Source: Stenotrophomonas sp. UBA2124 | Lineage (GTDB): Bacteria > Pseudomonadota > Gammaproteobacteria > Xanthomonadales > Xanthomonadaceae | Length of the DNA stretch: 64,000 nt | Reading direction: 5' to 3' | Assembly (NCBI GenBank): GCA_002329155.1 | Contig: DCXY01000044.1 | Span: 34,092-98,091 of the forward strand | Shown here: positions 7,817-16,645 of the stretch, in pieces | How the letters are laid out: each line of letters begins with the position of its first letter | Position numbering within the stretch: the stretch's first letter is position 1 | Notes under the pieces: model-generated | What the model saw: only the letters and a program-made list of their open reading frames with translations | Told to the model about the DNA's origin: nothing | Database searches by the model: none | Program-made: the position numbers and the translations under genes

Positions 7817-8986
7817 TCAATCCACCACGCGGCAGAACACGGCTTTCAGGTAGCGCGATTCCTGCACATGCGCCATGAACGGGTGATCCGGGCCGGCGCC
7901 GGCCACCTTGAGGATCTGGATGGTGCGCCCGGAATAGAACGCGGCGCGGCGCAGCATGTCCAGGAACTGTTCTTCGCTGACCAGACCGGTGCAAGAGAAC
8001 GTGGCGAACAGGCCGCCCGGCTTGACCACGCCCAGCGCCAGCTTGTTCATGTCCAGGTATTTCTTCAGCGCGTTGATCACCTGCTCGCGGTCGCGCGTCA
8101 TCTTGGCCGGGTCCAGAATCACCACGTCGTACTGCTCGCCGCGGTTGGCCGCGTCACGCAGCCACGGGAAGATGTCGGCCTGCACGAACCTGGGCTTGGC
8201 GTTGTTCAGACGCGCATTGCCCTTGGCGATCTGGATGACATCCTGATCGATGTCCACGCCCAGCACCTCGCTGGCACCGCGCGTGGCGGCGTACACCGCG
8301 AAGCCGCCGGTGTTGCAGCACAGGTCCAGCACGCTCTTGCCTTCCACCTGCTGGCTCAGCCACTCGCGGTTCTCGCGCTGGTCGGCGAAGAAGCCGGTCT
8401 TGTGCGCGCCCGCCGGGTCGGCGCGGAACTTGATGCCGTACTCGGTGATCACCGCCGGTTCGGTGGTGGTGTTGCCGTGGAAATCGAAACTTTCCTGCTT
8501 CTGCACATGCTCGTCGGCGAAGCTGTGGAAGCGGCAGCCCGGGAACTGCGCGCGCAGCGCTTCGTAGATCCACTCGCGGTGGCGGAACATGCCGGCGGCG
8601 AAGAACTCGACCACGATCAGGTCGCCGTAGCGGTCCACCACCAGGCCGGACAGTCCGTCGCCCTCGCTGTGCACCACGCGCCAGGCGTCGGAGACCGCAT
8701 CCAGCTTCAGCACGTCACGACGCAGCGACACCGCATCGGCGATCTTGCGTGCGAACCATGCCTGGTCCACCGCCACGTCCGGATGGGTTTCCAGAATGCG
8801 CACGGCAATCCGCGAATGACCGTTGTAGAAGCCACGGCCGATCCACTCGCCGTCCACGCCGACCACATCGACGATGGTGCCGGACCTGGGCTTGGTGGCG
8901 GGCTTTTCGACCAGTTTCTGGAAAATCCACGGGTGGCTGGAGCGCCACGCGTTCTTCAGGCGTACGACGGGAAGTGGGGTATTCAT
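7817..8986 (-). CDS. rlmI: Class I SAM-dependent rRNA methyltransferase (RlmI-like, 23S cytosine-C5)
   Basis: This 389-residue protein matches the RlmI architecture. An N-terminal PUA-type domain (RLKNAWRSSHPWIFQKLV, GFYNGHSRIAVRIL) is followed by a central linker and a Rossmann methyltransferase domain with the SAM motif LDLCCNTGGFAVYAA, the acidic motif GVDIDQD, the DPAK motif (DPPK in many relatives) and the catalytic-Cys motif TFSCTGLVSEEQF. RlmI methylates C5 of a cytosine in 23S rRNA (C1962 in E. coli). The first ATG matches the expected start. The gene faces away from terC. Confidence 0.87.
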   Translation of the reverse strand: MNTPLPVVRLKNAWRSSHPWIFQKLVEKPATKPRSGTIVDVVGVDGEWIGRGFYNGHSRIAVRILETHPDVAVDQAWFARKIADAVSLRRDVLKLDAVSDAWRVVHSEGDGLSGLVVDRYGDLIVVEFFAAGMFRHREWIYEALRAQFPGCRFHSFADEHVQKQESFDFHGNTTTEPAVITEYGIKFRADPAGAHKTGFFADQRENREWLSQQVEGKSVLDLCCNTGGFAVYAATRGASEVLGVDIDQDVIQIAKGNARLNNAKPRFVQADIFPWLRDAANRGEQYDVVILDPAKMTRDREQVINALKKYLDMNKLALGVVKPGGLFATFSCTGLVSEEQFLDMLRRAAFYSGRTIQILKVAGAGPDHPFMAHVQESRYLKAVFCRVVD

Positions 8987-9066
8987 GCCGCTATTGTAGC
9001 CGCGCGAACGCCCGGGCCCGGGGCGTATTCATTGACTCCTCAGGCCGCAGGCGGCAGTATTCGCCC

Positions 9067-9205
9067 CCAGAAGGGGAGTAGCTCCCAGACGTTGTCGCCG
9101 TCAATTCGAGCCGCATGGCTCCGGTGCAACGGCAGTTCCGCCCGGCGGAACTGTGAGCAAGACCTTCGCCGCAATGGCGAAGGTATGTCCCCGGTCTCCC
9201 CCGAT
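9067..9205 (+). ncRNA. yybP-ykoY manganese riboswitch
   Basis: The leader of terC carries the hallmarks of this family: a 5' AAGGGGAGTAGCTCC block, a central arm, the conserved GAGCAAGACCTTCGCC segment forming a hairpin with GGCGAAGGT, and a closing CCCCGGTCTCCCC that pairs with the 5' GGGGAG. In this class Mn2+ binding switches on downstream Mn or TerC-type genes. The element ends about 60 bases before the terC start, a suitable distance for control of translation or termination. Confidence 0.85.
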
Positions 9206-9267
9206 TCCGTGTCCAGCCCTTGGCCCTTGTGGTCGCGAGCTCATTCATTCACGACCGGAATTTCCCC

Positions 9268-10227
9268 ATGATGCAGACAATTGGCAATCCCTGGCTGTGG
9301 GGCGGCTTCATCGCCGTCGTCATCGCCGCCCTGCTGGTAGACCTGGTGCTGATGCGCCACGGCGGCCCGCACAAGGTCACCTTCAAGGAGGCCATGTGGT
9401 GGTCCATCGGCTGGGTGGCGCTGGCCTTGGCCTTCAATGCCGGCCTCTGGTACTACCTGCACGAGACCGCCGGCGCGGCGGTGGCCAACGAGGTGGGCCT
9501 GCAGTTCCTGACCGGCTACCTGATCGAAAAAGCCCTGGCGGTGGACAACATCTTCGTGTTCCTGCTGATCATGAGTTACTTCGCGGTGCCCGAGACCTAC
9601 CGCCAGCGTGTGCTGATCATCGGCATCCTGGGTGCCATCGCACTGCGTACCATCATGATCTTCGCCGGCAGCGTGCTGGTGGCCCAGTTCCACTGGCTGA
9701 TGTACGTGTTCGGTGCGTTTCTGTTGTTCACCGGCTGGAAGATGTGGTTTGCCGCTGGCCAGGAACCCAGCCTGGATGACAACCCGGCGCTCAAGTTCAT
9801 GCGCAGGCACCTGCGCATCACCCACGAGTACAACGGCAACCGGCTGGTGGCCGAAAAGGACGGCGTGCGCTGGTTCACCCCGATGTTCGTGGTGTTGACG
9901 CTGATCGCGGTGACCGACGTGATCTTCGCGGTGGACAGCATTCCGGCCATCTTCGCCATCACCACCGACCCGTTCATCGTGCTCACCTCCAACGTGTTCG
10001 CGGTGCTGGGCCTGCGCGCGATGTTCTTCCTGCTGGCCGGCATGGCCGACCGCTTCCACCTGTTGCCGTACGGCCTAGCGGTCATTCTGGCCTTCATCGG
10101 TACCAAGATGCTGCTGATTGACATCTTCAAGGTCCCGGTGCCCATCTCGCTGGGCGTGGTGGCGGCGATCCTGGTCACCACCATGGTCCTGAGCCTGAAG
10201 ATTCCGCCGAAGCACAACCACGGGTGA
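9268..10227 (+). CDS. TerC/Alx-family integral membrane protein (probable Mn2+ exporter)
   Basis: A 319-residue inner-membrane protein with about nine hydrophobic segments. It has the TerC signatures LIEKALAVDNIFVFLLIMSYFAVP and VTDVIFAVDSIPAIFAITTDPFIVLTSN, whose acidic residues within helices are thought to bind metal. The Mn2+ riboswitch just upstream strongly suggests manganese export, as for E. coli Alx. Two adjacent ATGs (9268 and 9271) are possible starts; neither has a strong Shine-Dalgarno sequence, which fits riboswitch control of translation. The protein ends in a short His-containing tail (KHNHG). Confidence 0.9.
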   Translation: MMQTIGNPWLWGGFIAVVIAALLVDLVLMRHGGPHKVTFKEAMWWSIGWVALALAFNAGLWYYLHETAGAAVANEVGLQFLTGYLIEKALAVDNIFVFLLIMSYFAVPETYRQRVLIIGILGAIALRTIMIFAGSVLVAQFHWLMYVFGAFLLFTGWKMWFAAGQEPSLDDNPALKFMRRHLRITHEYNGNRLVAEKDGVRWFTPMFVVLTLIAVTDVIFAVDSIPAIFAITTDPFIVLTSNVFAVLGLRAMFFLLAGMADRFHLLPYGLAVILAFIGTKMLLIDIFKVPVPISLGVVAAILVTTMVLSLKIPPKHNHG

Positions 10228-10321
10228 TGGCATGCCGCCATCGGGATTGTCCCGGTGGTGGCACAGGGCATTCTCTCTGGCGTCCCCTTGCAATCACCGG
10301 GGCCGCCGCAATCCCAAAGAC

Positions 10322-11113
10322 ATGGACACGCCAACCCTGCCCGAGACCGGCGCCGCGCCGGCCGCCAACAACAGCGACCGCAGCCGGGTGCTGCGCGCGT
10401 TCAACCTGAGCCTGGGTTTCGTGCTGCTGCTGGTGGCGGTGTTTGCCATCCAGAGCACCGGCTGGGACTGGCGTGGCTGGGCGGTGGCACCGTTGGATGC
10501 CAGCGGCCTGTGGGGCCTGCTGGGCGCACCATTGCTGCATGGCTCGGTGGAGCACCTGGGCGCCAATGCGGTGGCCCTGCTGATCCTCGGCACGCTGGCC
10601 GGCAGCGTCTACCCCAGGGCCACGCTGCGCGCCCTGCCGCTGCTGTGGCTGGGTTCCGGGCTGGGTGCGTGGCTGCTAGGCGACATCGGCAGCCACCATC
10701 TGGGTGCCAGCGGCGTGACCCATGGCCTGATGTTCCTGGTGTTCGTGCTGGGCCTGCTGCGCCGCGACCGTGCGGCCATCGCCGCCGGCATGATCGCCTT
10801 CCTGTTCTACGGCAGCATGCTGATGACCGTGCTGCCGCACGAGCCGGGGGTGTCCTGGCAGTCGCATATGGGCGGTGCCGCGGCGGGTGTGATTGCCGCG
10901 CTGCTGTTCCGCCATGCCGACCCGATGGCGCCGCGCAAGCGCTACAGCTGGGAAGACGAGGAAGAGCTGGCCGACGCCGAAGCGCAGCCTGACGGCGAGC
11001 TGGAGCCGCCCTCCCCCGGCCAGGTGCCAGTGCTGTGGCAGCCACGCGAGGGCCGCGACTACGTGGTGTTGCCGTTCCGCCCGCGCGACCGGCAGGACCT
11101 GCCACGCGAATGA
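10322..11113 (+). CDS. Rhomboid-family intramembrane serine protease
   Basis: A 263-residue membrane protein. The rhomboid catalytic dyad is visible: Ser130 in HLGASGVTHG and His182 in WQSHMGGAAAG. The conserved HGSVEHLGANAVAL, with the family His and Asn in the second helix, is also present. About six hydrophobic segments fit the core fold. The last 60 residues form a charged, Pro-rich cytoplasmic tail not needed for catalysis. The start at 10322 is the ATG of MDTPTLPETG. It lies 94 bases after terC and may be co-transcribed. The substrate is unknown. Confidence 0.88.
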   Translation: MDTPTLPETGAAPAANNSDRSRVLRAFNLSLGFVLLLVAVFAIQSTGWDWRGWAVAPLDASGLWGLLGAPLLHGSVEHLGANAVALLILGTLAGSVYPRATLRALPLLWLGSGLGAWLLGDIGSHHLGASGVTHGLMFLVFVLGLLRRDRAAIAAGMIAFLFYGSMLMTVLPHEPGVSWQSHMGGAAAGVIAALLFRHADPMAPRKRYSWEDEEELADAEAQPDGELEPPSPGQVPVLWQPREGRDYVVLPFRPRDRQDLPRE

Positions 11114-11125
11114 TCACGACGCCTC

Positions 11126-12079
11126 GTAGCCCGGGTAAGCGCAGCGCACCCGGGAAGTACGAAGCGATACAGGCAAACCATCCATAGCAGGCACCCAGCA
11201 TCGCCTCTGCCTCCTCCCTTGCGCCGAAGGCGCAGGGGAGGACCGAGGAGGGGTGCTTTTGGCGGAGGACACTGAGGGAGTGCGGCGGAGAGCCAACCCC
11301 TCCCCAACCCTCCCCTTGCCTGCGGCAATGGGAGGGAGCAGTGCCCGAGCGACCGGGCATCCCGTAGCCCGGGTAAGCGCAGCGCACCCGGGAATCACGA
11401 AGCGATACAGGCAAACCACCACTTCCAATGCACCCAGCGACGCTTCCACCTCCTCCCTTGTGCCGAAGGCGCAGGGGAGGACCGAGGAGGGGTGCTTTTG
11501 GCGGAGGACACTGAGGGAGTGCGGCGGAGAGCCAACCCCTCCCCAACCCTCCCCTTGCCTGCGGCAATGGGAGGGAGCAGTCCCCGTACGACCGGGCATC
11601 CCGTATCCCGGGTAAGCGCAGCGCACTCGGGAAGCGCTAAGCGATGCAGGCAAACCATCCATCGCAGGCACCCAGTATCGCCTCTGCCTCCTCCCTTGCG
11701 CCCAAGGCGCAGGGGAGGACCGAGGAGGGGTGCTTTTGGCGAAGGACACTGAGGGAGTTCAGCGGAGAGCCAACCCCTCCCCAACCCTCCCCTTGCCTGC
11801 GGCAAAGGGAGGGAGCAGTCCCCGTGCGACTGGGCATCCCGTAGCCCGGGTGAGCGCAGCGCACCCGGGAAGCGTGAAGCGATGCAGGCAAACCACCACT
11901 TCCAACTGCACCCAGCGACACTTCCACCTCCTTCCTTGCGCCGAAGGCGCAGGGGAGGACCGAGGAGGGGTGTTTTTGGCGGAGGAAGCTGAGGGAGTGC
12001 AGCAGAGAGCCAACCCCTCCCCAACCCTCCCCTTGCCTACGGCAAAGGGAGGGGGCCATCCTCGTGCGATCTGACACCC
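11126..12079. repeat. Tandem array of four 238/239-bp units with alternating A/B cores
   Basis: Units start at 11126, 11364, 11603 and 11841 and end at 12079, with lengths of 238, 239, 238 and 239. Each opens with a GTAG-type hairpin (GTAGCCCGGGTAAGCGCAG..CACCCGGG; GTAT in unit 3), then a short spacer, a CCTCCCTTGCGCC hairpin arm, a GGACCGAGGAGGGGTG block and a CCCCTCCCCAACCCTCCCC arm. Units 1 and 3 share one spacer (CAGGCACCCAG.ATCGCC) and units 2 and 4 another (CCACTTCCAA), so the array is A-B-A-B. No gene is supported here. The arrangement implies duplication of a two-unit block. Confidence 0.85.
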
Positions 12080-12231
12080 GTAGCCCGGGTAAGCGCCGCG
12101 CACCCGGGAAGCACGCGCCTCTCAGCGCCGATGATCTTTCCCGGCGCATCCATGCAAGGACCGCCGTAAGCTCCGCACCCTGATCCGTCACCGATGACAG
12201 CCCCGGGTGCGCGGCGCTTACCCGGGCTACG
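12080..12231. repeat. Partial fifth array unit and an inverted GTAG-type hairpin
   Basis: A fifth GTAG hairpin starts at 12080 (GTAGCCCGGGTAAGCGCCG) but the rest of the unit is missing. A matching hairpin in the opposite orientation lies at about 12203-12231, 19 bases before the end of the glycerophosphodiesterase gene. The intervening bases show no coding signal. Confidence 0.7.
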
Positions 12232-12250
12232 CCCTCTCAGCAGTACTACC

Positions 12251-13351
12251 TCAACTGCTGCCGTCCACGGCCTTGCGGCCCAGCGCCGGGTCGTCGGTGA
12301 AGAAGGCATCGATGCCGGCCTTCAGGTACTCGCGCATCTCCGAAACCGAGCCTGCCGGGTTGCGGGCGTTGTCGGCGCCACTGCGCAGCGACTGCGGCAG
12401 GAAGTAGTTCTCGGGGCGGAAGGTGTAGACCACCACCTGCAGGCCTGCCGCGTGCGCGTCAGCCACCAGCGAGGTGGGTGCCGCCAGGCGGCCCTGGGCA
12501 TCCAGCGGCATCACCGCATGGCGCTCGGGGCCGATGGCATTGGCATAGGTGGCCACGTCCTGCAGTCCCGCCGGCGTCGTCATCTGTGCATAAGTCAGCT
12601 TGCCACCTGCCAGCGCGACATCGGCCGGCACCTCTGTGGGCGCGCCCAGCAGCTGCAGCAGGCGGATGTTGGAGCCGGTACCAAGCTTGCCGTGCAGCGC
12701 GCGCAGGTTGGCGGTCTCGAAGGACTGCACCAGCACCGGCGCCACCCTGGTGTAGGCATTGCCCTGCAGGGCGGCCAGCAGCTTGTCTTCCATCGGCAGG
12801 CCGATGCCACGGAAATAACTGCCGTGCTTGATCTCCGGTGCCAGCCCGATGCCACGGTTGGCGCGGCCGGCCTGCTGCACCAGGAAGGTGATGATCTCGT
12901 CCAGCGAGGCAATGCGGAACTGGCCATCGAAATCGGTGCTGCGCAGCTGCGGCAGGCGCTCGCGCGCGTACAGCGTCTTCAGCTCGGCAAGGGTGAAATC
13001 CTCTGTGAACCAGCCTTCCACCCTCTGCCCGTCGATCAGCTTGGTGGTGCGGCGGCTGGCGAACTCGGGGTGCGCGGCAACGTCGGTGGTCGAGCTGATC
13101 TCATTCTCGTGACGCGCCACCATCACGCCGTCCCTGGTCATCACCAGGTCGGGCTCGATGTAGTCCGCGCCATCGGAAATGGCCTGGGCGTAGGCCGCCA
13201 GGGTGTGTTCGGGCAGCAGTGCGCTGGCACCCCGGTGCGCGTACACCGAAACCTGTGGATAACTGGCTGCCTGAGCATTCATTGCCATACAGCTTGCCAT
13301 CCCCAATGTCACCAGCCATCCCCAACTGCGCATCTGTCCCCAAGCCTTCAT
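12251..13351 (-). CDS. Periplasmic glycerophosphodiester phosphodiesterase (GlpQ-type)
   Basis: About 366 residues with a signal peptide (WGWLVTLGMASCMAMNAQAA). It hydrolyses glycerophosphodiesters to glycerol 3-phosphate and an alcohol in the periplasm. Family motifs are YAHRGASALLPEHTLAAY with the catalytic His-Arg, IEPDLVMTRDGVMVARHE with the metal-binding Glu/Asp and second His, the central APEIKHG segment, and the C-terminal GIDAFFTDDPALG. The ATG at 13351 is used; ATGs at 13384 and 13333 are also possible, the latter having a GGGGA site. A perfect DnaA box (13254-13262) lies in its signal-peptide region. mnmE lies upstream on the same strand. Confidence 0.9.
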   Translation of the reverse strand: MKAWGQMRSWGWLVTLGMASCMAMNAQAASYPQVSVYAHRGASALLPEHTLAAYAQAISDGADYIEPDLVMTRDGVMVARHENEISSTTDVAAHPEFASRRTTKLIDGQRVEGWFTEDFTLAELKTLYARERLPQLRSTDFDGQFRIASLDEIITFLVQQAGRANRGIGLAPEIKHGSYFRGIGLPMEDKLLAALQGNAYTRVAPVLVQSFETANLRALHGKLGTGSNIRLLQLLGAPTEVPADVALAGGKLTYAQMTTPAGLQDVATYANAIGPERHAVMPLDAQGRLAAPTSLVADAHAAGLQVVVYTFRPENYFLPQSLRSGADNARNPAGSVSEMREYLKAGIDAFFTDDPALGRKAVDGSS

Positions 13352-13463
13352 TACGAAAAGAAGGCGGGATGATGACGCATGCATATGACCGAGGTAAGAA
13401 AGCGATGTTCAGCCAAGCCCTGAACTGCCAGCCAGACCCGCTGACAGGCGGGCGGCGAACGAG

Positions 13464-14813
13464 TCACTTGCCGATGCAGAAGCTCGAAAATATCTTCCCC
13501 AACAGCTCGTCGGCGGTCATGCGCCCGGTGATCTCCCCTAAGGCGTCATGCGCGAGACGCAGCTCTTCGGCGGCCAGTTCGAGCTGCTCGTACTGTAGCT
13601 GCGCCGCCGCGGTTTCCAGATGCCCGGCTGCGCTGATGATGGCTTCGACATGGCGCAGGCGCGCGGAGAATTCGCCCTGCATGCCCTCGCCCGCGCCTTC
13701 GCCGGCAATTTCGCGCAGGCGTGCGTGCAGCTGCTCCAGCCCCTGCCCGTTGGCGGCGGACAGCGCGATGCTGTCCGCGCCCAGCTCCAGTGGCCATTGC
13801 GGCAGCAGATCACATTTGTTGTAGACCCAGAGCTGGCGGCTGGCCTGTGCGGCAGCATCGCCGATGGCCTGGCGGCCTGCTTCGGGATCGCGCGCATCCA
13901 GCACCACGATGGCCAGATCGGCCCGCTGCATTTCCGCGCGGGCACGGCGCATGCCTTCACGTTCGATGGCATCACCGCCTTCGCGCAGGCCGGCGGTGTC
14001 CACCAGTTCCAGCTCCAAGCCATCGATGCGGATGGTTTCGCGCAGGGTGTCGCGCGTGGTGCCGGCGATGTCGGTGACGATGGCACGCTCGCTGCCGGCC
14101 AAGGCATTGAGCAGCGAACTCTTGCCTGCGTTCGGCGGCCCGATCAGCACCGCGTGCAGGCCATCTCGCAGCTTGCGTCCGCGTTCGGCATCGATGCGCA
14201 GCTGTGCCAGCAACGCGCGTGCCTGTTCCACGCCGGCACGCACCTGCTCACCGCCCAGCGTATCCAGCGGTTCGTCGGCGAAATCGATGGCGGCCTCGAC
14301 ATGGATGCGCAGGCGCACCAACTGCTCGCCCACTTCATCCACGCGGCGCGAGAACACGCCATCGAGTGAGCGCCGCGCGGCACGCGCGGCACGCAGGTCA
14401 CCTGCGGCGATCAGATCGGCGATGGCCTCGGCTTGAGCCAGATCGAGTTTGCCGTTGAGGAAAGCGCGTTCGCTGAACTCACCGGCACGCGCCTGACGCG
14501 CTCCCAGTTCAATGCAGCGGGCAAGCAGCTGCCGCAGCACCACCGGGCTGCCGTGGCCCTGCAGCTCCACCACGTCCTCGCCGGTGAAGCTGCGCGGATT
14601 GGGGAAGTACAACGCGATGCCATCATCGATCACCTCGCCCGCCGCATCGCGGAACCGCGCGTAATGCGCGTGACGCGGCTGCAGTGAGGGGCAACCCAGC
14701 GCGATGGCGATGCGCAGTGCCTGCGGCCCGGAAACACGCAGCATCCCGACACCACCGGCAGCAGCACCGCTGGCGATGGCAACAATGGTGTCGGTGGTCG
14801 ATGCGTGGCTCAT
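13464..14813 (-). CDS. mnmE: tRNA-modification GTPase MnmE
   Basis: A 449-residue protein. With MnmG it installs the 5-carboxymethylaminomethyl group on U34 of certain tRNAs. An N-terminal folate-binding domain comes first, then a helical region and an inserted GTPase domain with G1 GPPNAGKSS at about 225, a DIAGTTRD G2 region, DTAG at about 272 and NKCD. The C-terminal FCIGK carries the catalytic Cys three residues from the end. The ATG at 14813 gives the canonical N-terminus (TDTIVAIASGAAAGGVGMLRVSG). The length is normal. It follows yidC across a terminator, so it probably has its own promoter. Confidence 0.97.
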   Translation of the reverse strand: MSHASTTDTIVAIASGAAAGGVGMLRVSGPQALRIAIALGCPSLQPRHAHYARFRDAAGEVIDDGIALYFPNPRSFTGEDVVELQGHGSPVVLRQLLARCIELGARQARAGEFSERAFLNGKLDLAQAEAIADLIAAGDLRAARAARRSLDGVFSRRVDEVGEQLVRLRIHVEAAIDFADEPLDTLGGEQVRAGVEQARALLAQLRIDAERGRKLRDGLHAVLIGPPNAGKSSLLNALAGSERAIVTDIAGTTRDTLRETIRIDGLELELVDTAGLREGGDAIEREGMRRARAEMQRADLAIVVLDARDPEAGRQAIGDAAAQASRQLWVYNKCDLLPQWPLELGADSIALSAANGQGLEQLHARLREIAGEGAGEGMQGEFSARLRHVEAIISAAGHLETAAAQLQYEQLELAAEELRLAHDALGEITGRMTADELLGKIFSSFCIGK

Positions 14814-14906
14814 GGCATGAGTTTCGTCGGGTTTGCGTGCGCGGTCCGGCACAGGCGCGGCAGCGTGGACAGCGTGGACAGCGTGGCGATTCTAGCGCCA
14901 CATGCG

Positions 14907-14936
14907 AAAAGCCCGCCTTGCGGCGGGCTTTCGGTT
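14907..14936 (-). terminator. Terminator after yidC
   Basis: AAAGCCCGCC-gcaa-GGCGGGCTTTT (minus strand) forms a strong stem with a T run immediately after the yidC stop. It separates the rpmH-rnpA-yidC operon from mnmE. Confidence 0.85.
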
Positions 14937-16645
14937 TACTTGGCTTCGACCGCCTTGGTGGGCGCGTCCTCGCCGTGCTTCTTGATCATCCACCACTGCT
15001 GCAGCAGGCTCAGGCCACCGTTGACCACCCAGTACAGCACCAGGCCGGCCGGCATGAAGGCCATCATGACGCCGAACACCAGCGGCATGAACTGCATCAT
15101 CTTCTGCTGCATCGGGTCCATGCCCACGGCCGGCGTCAGCTTCTGGGTGAACCACATCACCGCCATGTTGATGACCGGCAGGATGAAGTAGGGGTCACGC
15201 GCGGTCAGGTCCTGGATCCAACCCATCCATGGCGCCTGGCGCAGCTCCACCGATTCCACCAGCACCCAGTACAGGGCGAAGAAGATCGGCATCTGGATCA
15301 GCAGCGGCAGGCAGCCACCCAGCGGGTTGATCTTCTCCTTCTTGTACAGCTCCATCATCGCCGTCTGGAACTTCTGCTTGTCGTCGCCGTAGCGTTCCTT
15401 GAGCTGGGCGATGCGCGGCTGGAACTTGCGCATCTTGGCCTGCGACTTGAACTGCGCATTGGCCAGCGGGAACAGCGCGAGCTTGAGCAGGATCACCAGA
15501 CCGACGATGGCCCAGCCCCAGTTGTTCACCAGCTTGTGCACCTGGTTGAGCACCCAGAACAGGCCCTGACCGATGACCGCCATCAGCGAGAAGCGGCTGT
15601 AATCGACCACGCGGTCCAGGCCCTTCACGTCTTCCTTGGCGATCTGGTTGACCAGCTTCGGGCCCACCCACAGGCGCGCCTCGGTGCTGACCTTCTGCCC
15701 GGGCGCCACGGTGAAACCGGGGCCACGGGCTTCAATCACATTGCGCGGGCCGTTCTGCGAGAGCAGGTACAGCGAGGCCTGGTCGGCCTGCGGAATCCAC
15801 GCGGTGAAGAAGTGGTGCTGCAGCATCGCCACCCAGCCACCGGTGATGGTCTGGTTGAGGTTGCCGTCGTCCAGATAGTCCTTGAAAGGGCGGCGCTCGT
15901 AGCCGCCTTCGGCGCTGTACCAGGTGGCACCGTTGAAGCTGAAGGAATCCGGGTTGGTCATGCCGCGGGTGACCACGGTCGGCACGCGGTCCAGCTTGCG
16001 GAACACATAGCCTTCCCACGGTGCGGCACCAGCATTGACCACTTCATCCTTCACGCTGACGGCGTACTCGCCGCGGGTAAAGGTGTAGGTGCGGTTGATG
16101 GTCACGCCGTTGGGGCCGTTCCACACGAACGGCACCTGCACTTCGTTCTGGCCATCGGCCAGTGCAACGGCGGTGGTGCCGGCAACCGGCTTGAAGCCGC
16201 CGGCAGCCGGAACCGGCGAACCGGACTGGCTGGCCCAACCGGCGGTGGCGCTGTACGGGTGCGCCTTGTCTTCGGTGAGCAGCTGCACCGGCGGGCTGCC
16301 GGCAGCCTTGGTCTGCGGGAACTGCAGCAGGTCGGCGTCGAGCACGCTGCGGCCATCCAGCACCAGCTTCAGCACGTCGGTGGTCACGGTCACGCGTGGC
16401 GCGGTGGTGGCGGCTTCTACGCCGGCAGCCGGCGCGGTGGCCGCTGCCTGGCCCGGCACATGGGCCTGCGGCACGTTGCCGGTGGTGGGCGCAGCAAGGT
16501 CGGCGTCGTTGGCCACGGGCACGGCCGGCTGCGTGGCAGCGACGGTGGCCGGGTCCGGCGCGTTCTTCTCGCGACCCCATTCCATCCACAACAGCACGGC
16601 CACCATCAGCCAGGCAAAAATCAGGAATACACGGGTCTGGTTCAT
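14936..16645 (-). CDS. yidC: Membrane protein insertase YidC
   Basis: A 569-residue inner-membrane protein of the long Gram-negative type. It has an N-terminal helix (RVFLIFAWLMVAVLLWMEW), an Ala/Pro/Thr-rich linker and a large periplasmic domain (residues ~70-340). The conserved five-helix insertase core follows, with GWAIVGLVILLKLALFPL, a cytoplasmic hairpin (MRKFQPRIAQLKERYGDDKQKFQTAMMELYKKEKINPLGGCLP, abbreviated here by its ends MRKF and GGCLP) and LIQMPIFFALYWVLVESVEL. It inserts membrane proteins alone or with SecYEG. Its start overlaps the rnpA stop (TGATG), implying translational coupling. No yidD gene lies between rnpA and yidC. Confidence 0.97.
   Translation of the reverse strand: MNQTRVFLIFAWLMVAVLLWMEWGREKNAPDPATVAATQPAVPVANDADLAAPTTGNVPQAHVPGQAAATAPAAGVEAATTAPRVTVTTDVLKLVLDGRSVLDADLLQFPQTKAAGSPPVQLLTEDKAHPYSATAGWASQSGSPVPAAGGFKPVAGTTAVALADGQNEVQVPFVWNGPNGVTINRTYTFTRGEYAVSVKDEVVNAGAAPWEGYVFRKLDRVPTVVTRGMTNPDSFSFNGATWYSAEGGYERRPFKDYLDDGNLNQTITGGWVAMLQHHFFTAWIPQADQASLYLLSQNGPRNVIEARGPGFTVAPGQKVSTEARLWVGPKLVNQIAKEDVKGLDRVVDYSRFSLMAVIGQGLFWVLNQVHKLVNNWGWAIVGLVILLKLALFPLANAQFKSQAKMRKFQPRIAQLKERYGDDKQKFQTAMMELYKKEKINPLGGCLPLLIQMPIFFALYWVLVESVELRQAPWMGWIQDLTARDPYFILPVINMAVMWFTQKLTPAVGMDPMQQKMMQFMPLVFGVMMAFMPAGLVLYWVVNGGLSLLQQWWMIKKHGEDAPTKAVEAK

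Noticed and set aside
11126..12079. The tandem array considered as a CRISPR
   Set aside because: Units are ~238 bases with near-identical spacers and internal hairpins, and no cas gene is present.
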